NCBI RefSeq assembly: GCF_001553265.1
Contig: NZ_KQ960616.1
Location: 1-34,122, forward strand
Reading direction: 5' to 3'
DNA length: 34,122 nt
DNA from: Prevotella sp. DNF00663
GTDB taxonomy: Bacteria > Bacteroidota > Bacteroidia > Bacteroidales > Bacteroidaceae
Under the pieces are notes generated by a model. It ran no database searches. It saw only the letters and a list, made by a program, of their open reading frames with translations, and was not told where the DNA came from. The translations under genes and the position numbers were made by a program. Below are positions 27,282-34,122 of this stretch, one piece after another; the first letter of the stretch is position 1, and every line of letters starts with the position of its first letter.

Positions 27282-27529
27282 ATGGGGTTAAAGAATGTTA
27301 TATTTGAGTGTTGCGATAAAGTTGGTTTATTATGGAAAAGCTCATTACATGGTTTTGTGTTATCATGTGAATTCTTAGATATTGCTGAAATGCCGAGTCA
27401 GCAACGGTGAACAGGCTTTACAGCATTACTGCGATGACTAGGCAGTGATATTGCAAAGGCGTCGCAGTAATATGAGATAGATGTGTTGAATATTGGTTAG
27501 CGTCCGATTGGGGACCTAAAAACTGTTTT
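27282..27529. other. Intergenic region with two hairpins, no gene
   Basis: With the hcp promoter this is the only gap over 300 bp (27200-27529). It holds two inverted repeats. One is TTGCTGA/TCAGCAA at 27382-27404. The other is longer, ATTACTGCGATG with CGTCGCAGTAAT at 27425-27471, with a nested GCAGT/ATTGC pair. On the minus strand a 30-codon frame without an ATG crosses both. It could be the 3' region of lolA, a small RNA or a dispersed palindromic repeat. I cannot decide which. Confidence 0.4.
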
Positions 27530-28144
27530 CTATCGTAAATCGATCACTTCTGCCGAAGGATATTCTTTAGAATTAAACGAGAAAACACTGTCTGATATCT
27601 TCTTCTTTTGGAAGTTGGTAATATTAATGGTAAGCCAATTCTTTCCTTGTAACACCTTCACTTGGCTAGGAACGTAAGTCTTCTTGTTGATAAGCAGATA
27701 AAGTTCTTTGAGTGGACGTTTGGTATTTTGGGCTGTTAAATGAACTTTATAATTATTCCCTTGCGTACTGGATGACATGTTGTAGCCGCTCTTATAGATG
27801 GTCACGAATGCATAAGGATTCATTACAGCTTGCTTGGCCTCATTAGGAGTAGTGATGTTTACTTCGTTGGAACTTTTCATGTAAGTCCATTGCGTCTTTC
27901 CGTTATACCAGATTGTGGCTTGAGGGGAGTGGGCAACGAACTTATTCTTTTTAACAGTTATGGTACCACTTGTTTTCCCAATATTATCACCTGAAATCGA
28001 AAAATTAGCGCTGGCACCTCCTTTTGTATTCAATGTAGCTGCCGTCTTATCCAGTATTTGCATGGTTTGAGAGGGAGTCTGAGCTTTCAAACCTGTAAAG
28101 CAAGCTGATATAAAAAATAATAATGTGAATAGTTTCTTGTTCAT
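27530..28144 (-). CDS. LolA-like outer-membrane lipoprotein carrier
   Basis: This 204-residue periplasmic protein starts with a Sec signal peptide (MNKKLFTLLFFISACFTGLKA, cleavage likely before QTPSQ near residue 22). The remainder has the LolA-type half-barrel pattern: ANFSISGDNIGKTSGTITVKKNKFVAHSPQATIWYNGKTQWTY, then MNPYAFVTIYKSGY, and a closing FSFNSKEYPSAEVIDLR. It probably carries lipoproteins across the periplasm, though LolA family members diverge strongly and the ligand is not certain. It follows ftsK by 123 bp, has its own TAACTTTG element, and a hairpin between the two may limit read-through. The ftsK-lolA order is usual in this phylum. Confidence 0.85.
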   Translation of the reverse strand: MNKKLFTLLFFISACFTGLKAQTPSQTMQILDKTAATLNTKGGASANFSISGDNIGKTSGTITVKKNKFVAHSPQATIWYNGKTQWTYMKSSNEVNITTPNEAKQAVMNPYAFVTIYKSGYNMSSSTQGNNYKVHLTAQNTKRPLKELYLLINKKTYVPSQVKVLQGKNWLTINITNFQKKKISDSVFSFNSKEYPSAEVIDLR

Positions 28145-28166
28145 ATTCTTTTAGTTTTAATATGAG

Positions 28167-28174
28167 CAAAGTTA
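28167..28174 (-). promoter_or_regulatory. -7 element for the LolA-like gene
   Basis: TAACTTTG on the minus strand is an exact -7 match 22 bp before the ATG. The -33 position has no TTTG. Confidence 0.4.
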
Positions 28175-28177
28175 GAA

Positions 28178-28214
28178 AAATACACTGTGATGAGATGAGA
28201 CTTTTAGTGTATTT
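28178..28214 (-). terminator. Hairpin between ftsK and the LolA-like gene
   Basis: AAATACACT and AGTGTATTT form a perfect 9-bp stem around a 19-nt loop, and on the minus strand the stem runs into TTC. It lies past the ftsK stop and just before the LolA-gene promoter, so a partial terminator is likely. Confidence 0.45.
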
Positions 28215-28267
28215 ATCTAACTTTAAGAACTCTTGCAATAGTTTTATTGCTTTTAAGGAAATATATA

Positions 28268-30751
28268 TCAGGCTCCGTGGAGTTGGGCAAGCAATATGTT
28301 TAGTTGGTTTTCATCTTGAATTAAGACGTCACGAGGTTTGGAACCCTGTGCCGCACCAACAATACCTACTTGCTCTAATTGATCCATTAGGCGACCCGCT
28401 CTATTGTATCCGATAGAGAAACGACGCTGAATCATGCTGGTAGAACCTTGTTGTGAAATAACGATGGCATGGGCGGCTTCCTCGAAGAATGGGTCAAGAT
28501 TCTGTATGTCGGCACTACCTCCGTTGCCAACACTTCCACCTTCGTCTGATGGAGGCTCCGGTAATTCCATTGGTTCTACGGGTCCCGGCTGGTCAGAAAT
28601 ATAATTATTGATGTTCTCTATTTCCGGTGTGTCAACGAAGGCACATTGTACACGTACCGGTTCATTGCCATTTAAGAACAATAAGTCGCCTCGGCCGACA
28701 AGTTGATTAGCTCCTGAACGGTCGAGAATGGTTCTTGAGTCAATCTGTGAACTCACTCTGAATGCCATTCTTCCGGGGAAGTTAGCCTTGATATTACCGG
28801 TGATGATATGGGTTGTTGGACGCTGTGTGGCAATGACCATGTGGATACCTACGGCACGTGCCAACTGTGCTATACGGGCTATTGGTAGTTCAATCTCTTT
28901 GCCGGCAGTCATAATCAAATCTCCGAATTCATCGATAATGACCACGATATAAGGCATATATTCATGCCCTTTGGTCAGATTGAGTTCGTGATTGACGTAT
29001 TTCTTGTTGTACTCTTTAATGTTCTTTGCTCCGGCAATCTTTAATAAATCATAGCGGTGATCCATGAGTGCGCACAGGCTCTTCAATGTCTTTACGACTT
29101 TCGTGACATCAGTGATGATTGGTTCTTCGTCGTTTTCGGGTAGACAAGCCATCATGTGAGAGGCTATCTTATGGTAGATGCTGAACTCAACTTTCTTGGG
29201 ATCGACTAGCACGAATTTCAATTCGTTCGGATGTTTCTTGTAGAGTAGGGAAGTAATGATGGCGTTTAGACCAACGGATTTACCCTGGCCTGTGGCACCC
29301 GCAACAAGTAAATGGGGCAGTTTGGCTAAGTCTACCATGAACACTTCGTTGGTAATAGTCTTACCAATGGCTAATGGTAGCTCCATCTTAGTCTCTTGGA
29401 ATCTCTTTGAATTGAGGATACTTTCCATTGAAACTATTTGTGGATGCTTGTTAGGAACTTCTATACCGATGGTTCCCTTGCCCGGAATAGGAGCGATAAT
29501 ACGAATTCCGAGAGCAGAAAGACTAAGTGCAATGTCGTCTTCTAGGTTTCTAATCTTACTGATTCTTACACCTTCTGCAGGAGTAATCTCATAGAGGGTG
29601 ATGGTTGGACCTACTGTTGCTTTAATCTCTTTGATGCTGACACGGAAGCTATTAAGCACTTCTACAATACGAGCATTGTTGGCCTTGATTTCGTCCATAT
29701 CCACCTGTGGACTACCGTTATCATCATACTTTTTCAATAAGTCCAATGTGGGGAACTTATATTTGGTGTATGGCTCCAATGGATTGATAGGTGTTTTCAG
29801 GATCTCTTCGATATTTAGATTCTTACCGGTAGCAGTCTCTTCTTGCTTAGCTACTTCTACTTTGAGTGTATTATCACCGGTTTCATCGAATTTTGGAGTG
29901 CTAGGATTTTTTACTTCTGGCTTCTCTGTCTTTTGCAAAGGAGCGAAATTTGTTAAATCTACTACCGGTGAAACCTTTTCTTCTTGGGGCGTTATAGTCG
30001 TAGGCTCACCATTTTTATCTTCTTCCTCTTCGTCTTCTGAGTCGGAAATCTCGGGGGATTCTGGTTCGACAGTATTTTCTTCGTGGTGCGAGAAATTTGT
30101 GACGCTGAACTTAACTTTGTTTGTGAGATACTTAACAGGGTTAAGTGCTTTCCTTATCACTTCGATAGTTTCGGCACTCAAGTAGGTAAGAAAGGTTAAA
30201 GCTACAAGCACTAAGAGAGCTGTAAGGCCCGGAGGGCCTACGACATTCTCTAATTGTTGGACGCAAAATAGCCCATGATTTCCCCCGGGATTGAAGACCT
30301 GACCACCCATGAAAGGAGTTAGGAATTTGGCAAATGTGACAGAGCCCCATATCATAACAAGCATTGTGCATAGGAACCACTTCCAAAGATTGACTCTATA
30401 AGCTCGCATCAAACGAAGACCTGCCAATATAATAAAAGCCGGAATAAGAAATGATGTGAGACCAAAATTCACTGCAATCAATTCGTATGCAATGATAGCG
30501 CCTAATGAACCACAGTAATTGGAGAACTCATGCTTGCTATTGAGCCATTCGCCCGGCCTCAAATCTTCTAGTAAACTTTGGTCGGCTTGCCCTGTGTTGA
30601 AATATGATACCATGGCAATAATCATGTATACTGCCACTATAACGAGGACTACACCTAATAAAAAGTCTGATTTTTCGCTGCCTATATTGTTTTTTAAACC
30701 GATTGCTTCGCTTATATTTTTAGGCTTACGTTCAGTTTTTTTTCTTGCCAT
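28268..30751 (-). CDS. ftsK: FtsK/SpoIIIE DNA translocase
   Basis: This 827-residue septal motor pumps chromosome ends through the closing septum. Four transmembrane helices lie in the first 200 residues (about 30-50, 81-112, 124-143, 173-196). An acidic, low-complexity linker follows (about 228-310, including SDSEDEEEEDKNGE). The motor domain has Walker A GATGQGKS (485-492), Walker B YIVVIIDEFGDL (601-612) and the FtsK signature IATQRPTTHIITGNIKANFPGRMAFRV. The C-terminal winged-helix gamma domain (about 765-820) has STSMIQRRFSIGYNRAGRLMDQLEQVGIVG, which reads the orienting DNA motif. All parts are intact. Start ATG at 30751 has a TATTTTTG element 33 bp upstream. Confidence 0.96.
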   Translation of the reverse strand: MARKKTERKPKNISEAIGLKNNIGSEKSDFLLGVVLVIVAVYMIIAMVSYFNTGQADQSLLEDLRPGEWLNSKHEFSNYCGSLGAIIAYELIAVNFGLTSFLIPAFIILAGLRLMRAYRVNLWKWFLCTMLVMIWGSVTFAKFLTPFMGGQVFNPGGNHGLFCVQQLENVVGPPGLTALLVLVALTFLTYLSAETIEVIRKALNPVKYLTNKVKFSVTNFSHHEENTVEPESPEISDSEDEEEEDKNGEPTTITPQEEKVSPVVDLTNFAPLQKTEKPEVKNPSTPKFDETGDNTLKVEVAKQEETATGKNLNIEEILKTPINPLEPYTKYKFPTLDLLKKYDDNGSPQVDMDEIKANNARIVEVLNSFRVSIKEIKATVGPTITLYEITPAEGVRISKIRNLEDDIALSLSALGIRIIAPIPGKGTIGIEVPNKHPQIVSMESILNSKRFQETKMELPLAIGKTITNEVFMVDLAKLPHLLVAGATGQGKSVGLNAIITSLLYKKHPNELKFVLVDPKKVEFSIYHKIASHMMACLPENDEEPIITDVTKVVKTLKSLCALMDHRYDLLKIAGAKNIKEYNKKYVNHELNLTKGHEYMPYIVVIIDEFGDLIMTAGKEIELPIARIAQLARAVGIHMVIATQRPTTHIITGNIKANFPGRMAFRVSSQIDSRTILDRSGANQLVGRGDLLFLNGNEPVRVQCAFVDTPEIENINNYISDQPGPVEPMELPEPPSDEGGSVGNGGSADIQNLDPFFEEAAHAIVISQQGSTSMIQRRFSIGYNRAGRLMDQLEQVGIVGAAQGSKPRDVLIQDENQLNILLAQLHGA

Positions 30752-30783
30752 TATGTCTTTTTGCGTATTTAAAAATTTAATTG

Positions 30784-30791
30784 CAAAAATA
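30784..30791 (-). promoter_or_regulatory. Candidate -7 element for ftsK
   Basis: TATTTTTG on the minus strand matches TAnnTTTG and lies 33 bp before the ftsK ATG. The -33 element is not recognisable. It faces away from the -7 element at 30835-30842. Confidence 0.4.
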
Positions 30792-30834
30792 GTGTAAAAA
30801 AGTGATAACCGCCCATAAATTCATATCTTTTTTC

Positions 30835-30842
30835 TAATTTTG
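30835..30842 (+). promoter_or_regulatory. Candidate -7 element for the exonuclease-RlmI-tilS operon
   Basis: TAATTTTG is an exact -7 match ending 21 bp before the ATG at 30864. It overlaps the TTG at 30840 that would give a longer open frame, which argues for the ATG as the start. Confidence 0.4.
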
Positions 30843-30863
30843 CACCCTATTAGACTTCCCTTT

Positions 30864-31532
30864 ATGAGAAAAATCATATATAGTAAATTTGACAAGAAAG
30901 CCATTAGCCTATTGCCACCAGTCTCATTTTCGGGGCGAATCATCACAATCTTGTCTGAAGGTGAGGCTGAGAAAGCTGTAGACTATTTGCTATCAAGTAA
31001 GATTTTAGGTGTTGACACTGAGACTAGACCTGCCTTTCACAAAGGAGAGAGCCATAAAGTATCTTTGTTGCAAGTGGCAAATCATGATACTTGCTTCCTG
31101 TTTCGGCTCAATAGGATAGGAATGTGTCCACCTATTATTAGACTATTGGAGGATACTACAGTCCCCAAAATTGGTTTGTCATGGCACGATGATTTACTAT
31201 CTCTACATCGGCGCACTGCTTTTGTGCCCGGTTTCTTTATCGATTTACAGGACATTGTCGGCTTGCTTGGCATTAAGGATATGAGTTTACAGAAGTTGTA
31301 TGCAAATATCTTTCATGAGAAGATCAGTAAACGTCAACGACTCACCAATTGGGATGCCGATGTATTAAATGAAAAGCAGCAAGTATATGCAGCTATTGAT
31401 GCGTGGGCATGTGTCAATCTTTATGAAGAAATTTCTCGTCTTATGAAGACTAAAGACTATGATTTGATAGCAAACGAAGAGGAGAAACAGGATACAGATA
31501 ATAATAAAATAGCATTAAGTAGCAATTCATAA
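30864..31532 (+). CDS. RNase D-like 3'-5' exonuclease (DEDDy)
   Basis: This 222-residue single-domain DnaQ-fold exonuclease resembles the catalytic part of RNase D without the HRDC domains. The DEDDy residues are visible: LGVDTETRP (first Asp and Glu), GLSWHDDLLSL in the second motif, and YAAIDAWACVNLY with the Y-x3-D of the third. The frame is open from a TTG at 30840, but the ATG at 30864 fits the promoter and gives the usual MRKII start. It begins a plus-strand operon; the RlmI-like methyltransferase starts 2 bp after its stop. An RNA substrate is likely given its neighbours in RNA modification, but DNA cannot be excluded. Confidence 0.9.
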   Translation: MRKIIYSKFDKKAISLLPPVSFSGRIITILSEGEAEKAVDYLLSSKILGVDTETRPAFHKGESHKVSLLQVANHDTCFLFRLNRIGMCPPIIRLLEDTTVPKIGLSWHDDLLSLHRRTAFVPGFFIDLQDIVGLLGIKDMSLQKLYANIFHEKISKRQRLTNWDADVLNEKQQVYAAIDAWACVNLYEEISRLMKTKDYDLIANEEEKQDTDNNKIALSSNS

Positions 31533-31534
31533 TT

Positions 31535-32716
31535 ATGCCATATAAGTCAATTTACTTAAAGAAAGGTAAAGAAGAATCATTAAAACGTTTCCATCCTTGG
31601 ATATTCTCTGGGGCTATCCATCATGCTGATGAAGGTATAGAAGAGGGCGAAGTTGTACGTGTCTATACGGCAGATAAGAACTTTATTGCCGTTGGGCATT
31701 TCCAAATTGGTTCAATAGCTGTACGAGTATTGTCTTTCAAAGACATTGAAATCAACCATGATTTTTGGATCTCAAGATTGTCGGATGCACTGACTATGAG
31801 AGCGAGAATTGGTGTTGTTGGTAGTAAAAACATGACTTATCGACTGGTACATGGTGAAGGTGACTTAGTGTCGGGGCTTATTATAGATTGTTATGGGCGG
31901 ACAGCTGTGATGCAGGCGCATAGTGTTGGCATTCATTTAAGTCGTTATCAGATATGTGAAGCTTTGTTGGAAGTGATGGGAAACCAGCTGGATGCCATTT
32001 ATTATAAAAGCGAAACAACCCTCCCTTTCAAAGCGGAACTAGGACAAGAAAATGGCTTTATCCACGGCAGTACGGATGATGACGTGACCATAGAGAATGG
32101 TTTGAAATTCCATGTAGACTGGTTGCGTGGCCAAAAGACAGGTTTCTTTGTAGACCAACGTGAGAATAGAATGCTCTTAGAGCAATATTCTGCCGGAAAA
32201 TCAGTGCTGAATATGTTCTGTTATACAGGTGGATTCTCTGTCTATGCGATGCGAGGTGGAGCCAAATTAGTCCATTCTGTAGATAGTAGTGCTAAGGCTA
32301 TTGAGTTGACAAATAGAAACATAGACCTCAATTTTCCCAATGATTTGCGACATGAAGCAATCTGTGAGGATGCTTTTAAATATCTTGATCAGCATGATGA
32401 TACATATGATTTGATGGTGTTAGATCCTCCGGCGTTTGCCAAACATCGTGCCGCTGTACACAATGCATTGAAAGGTTACACGCGTTTGAATGTCAAAGGA
32501 TTGCAGAAAATCAGGCGTGGTGGTATCTTGTTTACGTTTAGTTGTTCGCAAGTTATTACTAAAGACAACTTCCGTAATGCTGTTTTTACTGCGGCTGCAC
32601 AGGCTGGTCGCCATGTAAGAATCTTGCATCAACTTCATCAACCAGCTGATCATCCAATTAATATTTATCATCCTGAAGGTGAATATTTGAAGGGATTGGT
32701 ATTGTATGTAGAATAA
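31535..32716 (+). CDS. Class I SAM-dependent rRNA methyltransferase (RlmI/RlmK-like)
   Basis: This 393-residue enzyme has an N-terminal PUA domain (about 1-75, YLKKGKEESLKRFHPWIFSGAI), a central domain with a K-x-E type stretch (YYKSETTLPFKAELGQENG), and a C-terminal Rossmann methyltransferase. SAM-binding motifs include TGFFVDQRENR, VLNMFCYTGGFSVYAMRGGA, VHSVDSSAKAIELTNRN and LDPPAFAKHR. The catalytic-cysteine motif is FSCSQ. It matches the group that makes 5-methylcytosine in 23S rRNA (RlmI type), but the exact target base is not proven. It lies 2 bp after the exonuclease gene, and its stop overlaps the tilS start by one base (TAATG). Confidence 0.9.
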   Translation: MPYKSIYLKKGKEESLKRFHPWIFSGAIHHADEGIEEGEVVRVYTADKNFIAVGHFQIGSIAVRVLSFKDIEINHDFWISRLSDALTMRARIGVVGSKNMTYRLVHGEGDLVSGLIIDCYGRTAVMQAHSVGIHLSRYQICEALLEVMGNQLDAIYYKSETTLPFKAELGQENGFIHGSTDDDVTIENGLKFHVDWLRGQKTGFFVDQRENRMLLEQYSAGKSVLNMFCYTGGFSVYAMRGGAKLVHSVDSSAKAIELTNRNIDLNFPNDLRHEAICEDAFKYLDQHDDTYDLMVLDPPAFAKHRAAVHNALKGYTRLNVKGLQKIRRGGILFTFSCSQVITKDNFRNAVFTAAAQAGRHVRILHQLHQPADHPINIYHPEGEYLKGLVLYVE

Positions 32717-34074
32717 TGAGTAGAGCACAAAGTATCTTTATTAATAAGGTTAGAGACTTTATCCGGCATGAGCATCTGCTGAAGCACGATGCAACTTATC
32801 TTGTCGGATTGAGTGGTGGTCCTGATAGTGTAGCCTTATTACGTGTACTTTGTGGATTAGGATACTCTATTGAGGCTATTCATTGCAATTTTAATTTGCG
32901 TGGAGAAGAGTCGATACGCGATGAAAAATTTTGCAAAGACTTGTGTCAACAATTAGATATTAAGTTTCATACAGTCCATTTTGATACTTATGAATATGCA
33001 AAGAAGTATAAATTAAGTATTGAAATGGCTGCCCGACAACTGCGTTATAATTATTTCGAACAGTTGTTGAAAGACTTGGATGGGCAAGGTATATGTGTGG
33101 CGCATCACCTAGATGATAGTATAGAGACGTTTTTTATCAATCTATTAAGGGGTACCGGACTTCATGGACTGACTGGTATTGCTCCTCAAAATGGCCATGT
33201 GTTGCGCCCTATGCTGTGTGTGTCGCGATCAGAAATCATGGATTATCTCGCCGAAATAGGGCAATCTTACGTTGTTGACAGCTCTAATTTGGGAGACGAA
33301 TACGTGAGGAATAAGATTCGACATCAAGTGATTCCACTGATGGAAAATATGAATCCTGCATTTCGGAGAAACATGTCACGTACTCTTCTATACTTATCCG
33401 GGGCGGAGAATATACAGGATGAGACTGTCAAACAAGCTGTTAATGATGTGATAGTTTCCCAAAAAGAGACGGAAATACTCATCAGTAAAACTAAGTTGCA
33501 AGAATATTTTTATGGTGAGTTTGTTTTGTTTGAATTATTAACAGCATATCAGTTCTCTCCAACGCAAATAGAAGAAATATGGCATTCTATACCGGCTGGA
33601 GTGGGAAAAAGGTGGAGTTCTTGTGATTGGGGATTACTAATAGACCGCCAATATTTGATACTCTCGATTGCAATGTCCCAAGATTTACAAAGGAAAATAA
33701 AAATTCCGGAGAATGGAGTATATGTTTGGGATGAGCAAAAGAAGTTCAAATTCTCTGAATGTAAATATGATGAGAGCTTCATTATTAGCCGAGAACGCAA
33801 TAGGGCAACATTGGATTTCAATAAAACAGCCTATCCGTTGACGGTGAGGTATGCTGTTACAGGCGATCGGTTTGTCCCATTTGGTATGGCAGGTTCTAAG
33901 CTTATAAGTGACTATTTGACCGATAAGAAGCGCACACGATTCCAAAAAGAAGTGCAATTAGTCGTGGAAGATGCCAACGGGAAAATCATATGGTTGGTAG
34001 GAGAGAGAACGGATAATAGGTTCAGAGTGAGCACATCTACCACAACTTGTCTTTGTATAGAGGTCTTAGAATAA
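32716..34074 (+). CDS. tilS: tRNA(Ile)-lysidine synthase
   Basis: This 452-residue enzyme modifies C34 of tRNA-Ile(CAU) to lysidine, so that AUA is read as isoleucine. The PP-loop SGGPDS is at residues 33-38, followed by HCNFNLRGEESIRDE, the family motif AHHLDDSIETFFINLLRGTGLHGLTGI, and DSSNLGDEYVRNKIRHQVIPL. The C-terminal TilS domain includes LTVRYAVTGDRFVPFGMAGSKLISDYLTDKK near 370-400. Length is normal. It is the last gene of the operon and overlaps the methyltransferase stop by one base. Its stop lies 20 bp before the IS-like end at the right edge, so an insertion may have replaced its original downstream region. Confidence 0.96.
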   Translation: MSRAQSIFINKVRDFIRHEHLLKHDATYLVGLSGGPDSVALLRVLCGLGYSIEAIHCNFNLRGEESIRDEKFCKDLCQQLDIKFHTVHFDTYEYAKKYKLSIEMAARQLRYNYFEQLLKDLDGQGICVAHHLDDSIETFFINLLRGTGLHGLTGIAPQNGHVLRPMLCVSRSEIMDYLAEIGQSYVVDSSNLGDEYVRNKIRHQVIPLMENMNPAFRRNMSRTLLYLSGAENIQDETVKQAVNDVIVSQKETEILISKTKLQEYFYGEFVLFELLTAYQFSPTQIEEIWHSIPAGVGKRWSSCDWGLLIDRQYLILSIAMSQDLQRKIKIPENGVYVWDEQKKFKFSECKYDESFIISRERNRATLDFNKTAYPLTVRYAVTGDRFVPFGMAGSKLISDYLTDKKRTRFQKEVQLVVEDANGKIIWLVGERTDNRFRVSTSTTTCLCIEVLE

Positions 34075-34094
34075 ATATTCTGTCATATATAAAA

Positions 34095-34122
34095 GAGGGT
34101 GTGTCAAAATTGATACCCCCTC
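34095..34122 (+). repeat. Probable insertion-sequence end at right window edge
   Basis: GAGGGTGTGTCAAAAT at 34095-34110 is identical to 32-17 on the minus strand. The 28 bases to the window end also form an imperfect palindrome (13-nt arms, two mismatches), so the segment could serve as a hairpin after tilS. The shared 16-mer at both edges favours a multicopy element that continues outside. Confidence 0.5.

Noticed and set aside
27411..27500. A minus-strand reading frame through the hcp-lolA hairpins (YYCDAFAISLPSHRSNAVKPVHRC)
   Set aside because: No start codon is available, and the sequence is dominated by inverted repeats, so an RNA or repeat explanation is more likely than a peptide.
29598..30185. 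A 195-codon plus-strand frame opposite ftsK, and similar long frames opposite the ROK kinase, recN and dnaJ
   Set aside because: They are Ser/Leu-rich reverse translations of clear genes, with no domain, promoter or conserved motif of their own.
30840..30863. TTG at 30840 as start of the RNase D-like gene
   Set aside because: It lies within the -7 element, and the ATG at 30864 gives the family N-terminus.

Overview
The window looks like ordinary chromosome from a member of the Bacteroidales (Bacteroides/Prevotella type). Three things support this. Promoters follow the Bacteroidota pattern of a -33 TTTG and a -7 TAnnTTTG (best at 1179-1209, 13520-13551 and 20600-20631). The protein families and gene neighbourhoods are typical of the phylum (DUF4835, DUF3127, ClC with CBS domains, an FtsK-LolA pair, hydroxylamine reductase). 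Shine-Dalgarno sequences are scarce. There is no phage, plasmid backbone, CRISPR array, rRNA or tRNA gene. The only complete mobile element is one IS30-family insertion sequence. Both window ends carry outward-facing inverted copies of a 16-bp sequence that looks like an insertion-sequence end, so this may be a draft contig bounded by repeats.

Layout from left to right: (1) 91-1080, a ROK sugar kinase with its own promoter. (2) 1237-5743 on the minus strand: mltG, fmt, tsaC and a ClC anion transporter. (3) 5971-13478 on the minus strand, a six-gene operon: dnaN, a DnaQ-like exonuclease, coaBC, a DUF4835 protein, recN and a secreted protease-like/TPR protein, closed by a strong hairpin at 5872-5910. 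(4) 13638-15696 on the plus strand: a DUF3127 OB-like protein with an SSB-like C-terminal tip, then pyruvate kinase, each followed by a strong terminator. (5) 15774-20564 on the minus strand, a galactose operon: galM, an MFS sugar transporter and galK. Here galM is cut in two by an intact 1152-bp IS30-family element. (6) 20681-23728 on the minus strand: grpE, dnaJ and folC. (7) 23800-25410, an ABC-F ATPase whose second ATP site is degenerate. (8) 25547-27199, hydroxylamine reductase with a perfect 20-bp palindrome upstream at an activator-like position. (9) 27530-30751, ftsK followed by a LolA-like carrier. (10) 30864-34074 on the plus strand: an RNase D-like exonuclease, an RlmI-like rRNA methyltransferase and tilS.

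Most of the content is housekeeping: replication and repair, translation, cell wall, protein folding, cofactor and central sugar metabolism. I see no multi-gene novel defence or biosynthetic system. The observations most worth following are the SSB-tip DUF3127 protein divergent from dnaN, the asymmetric ABC-F protein, the variant CoaC active site, the exactly reconstructable galM::IS30 disruption, and the hcp operator.
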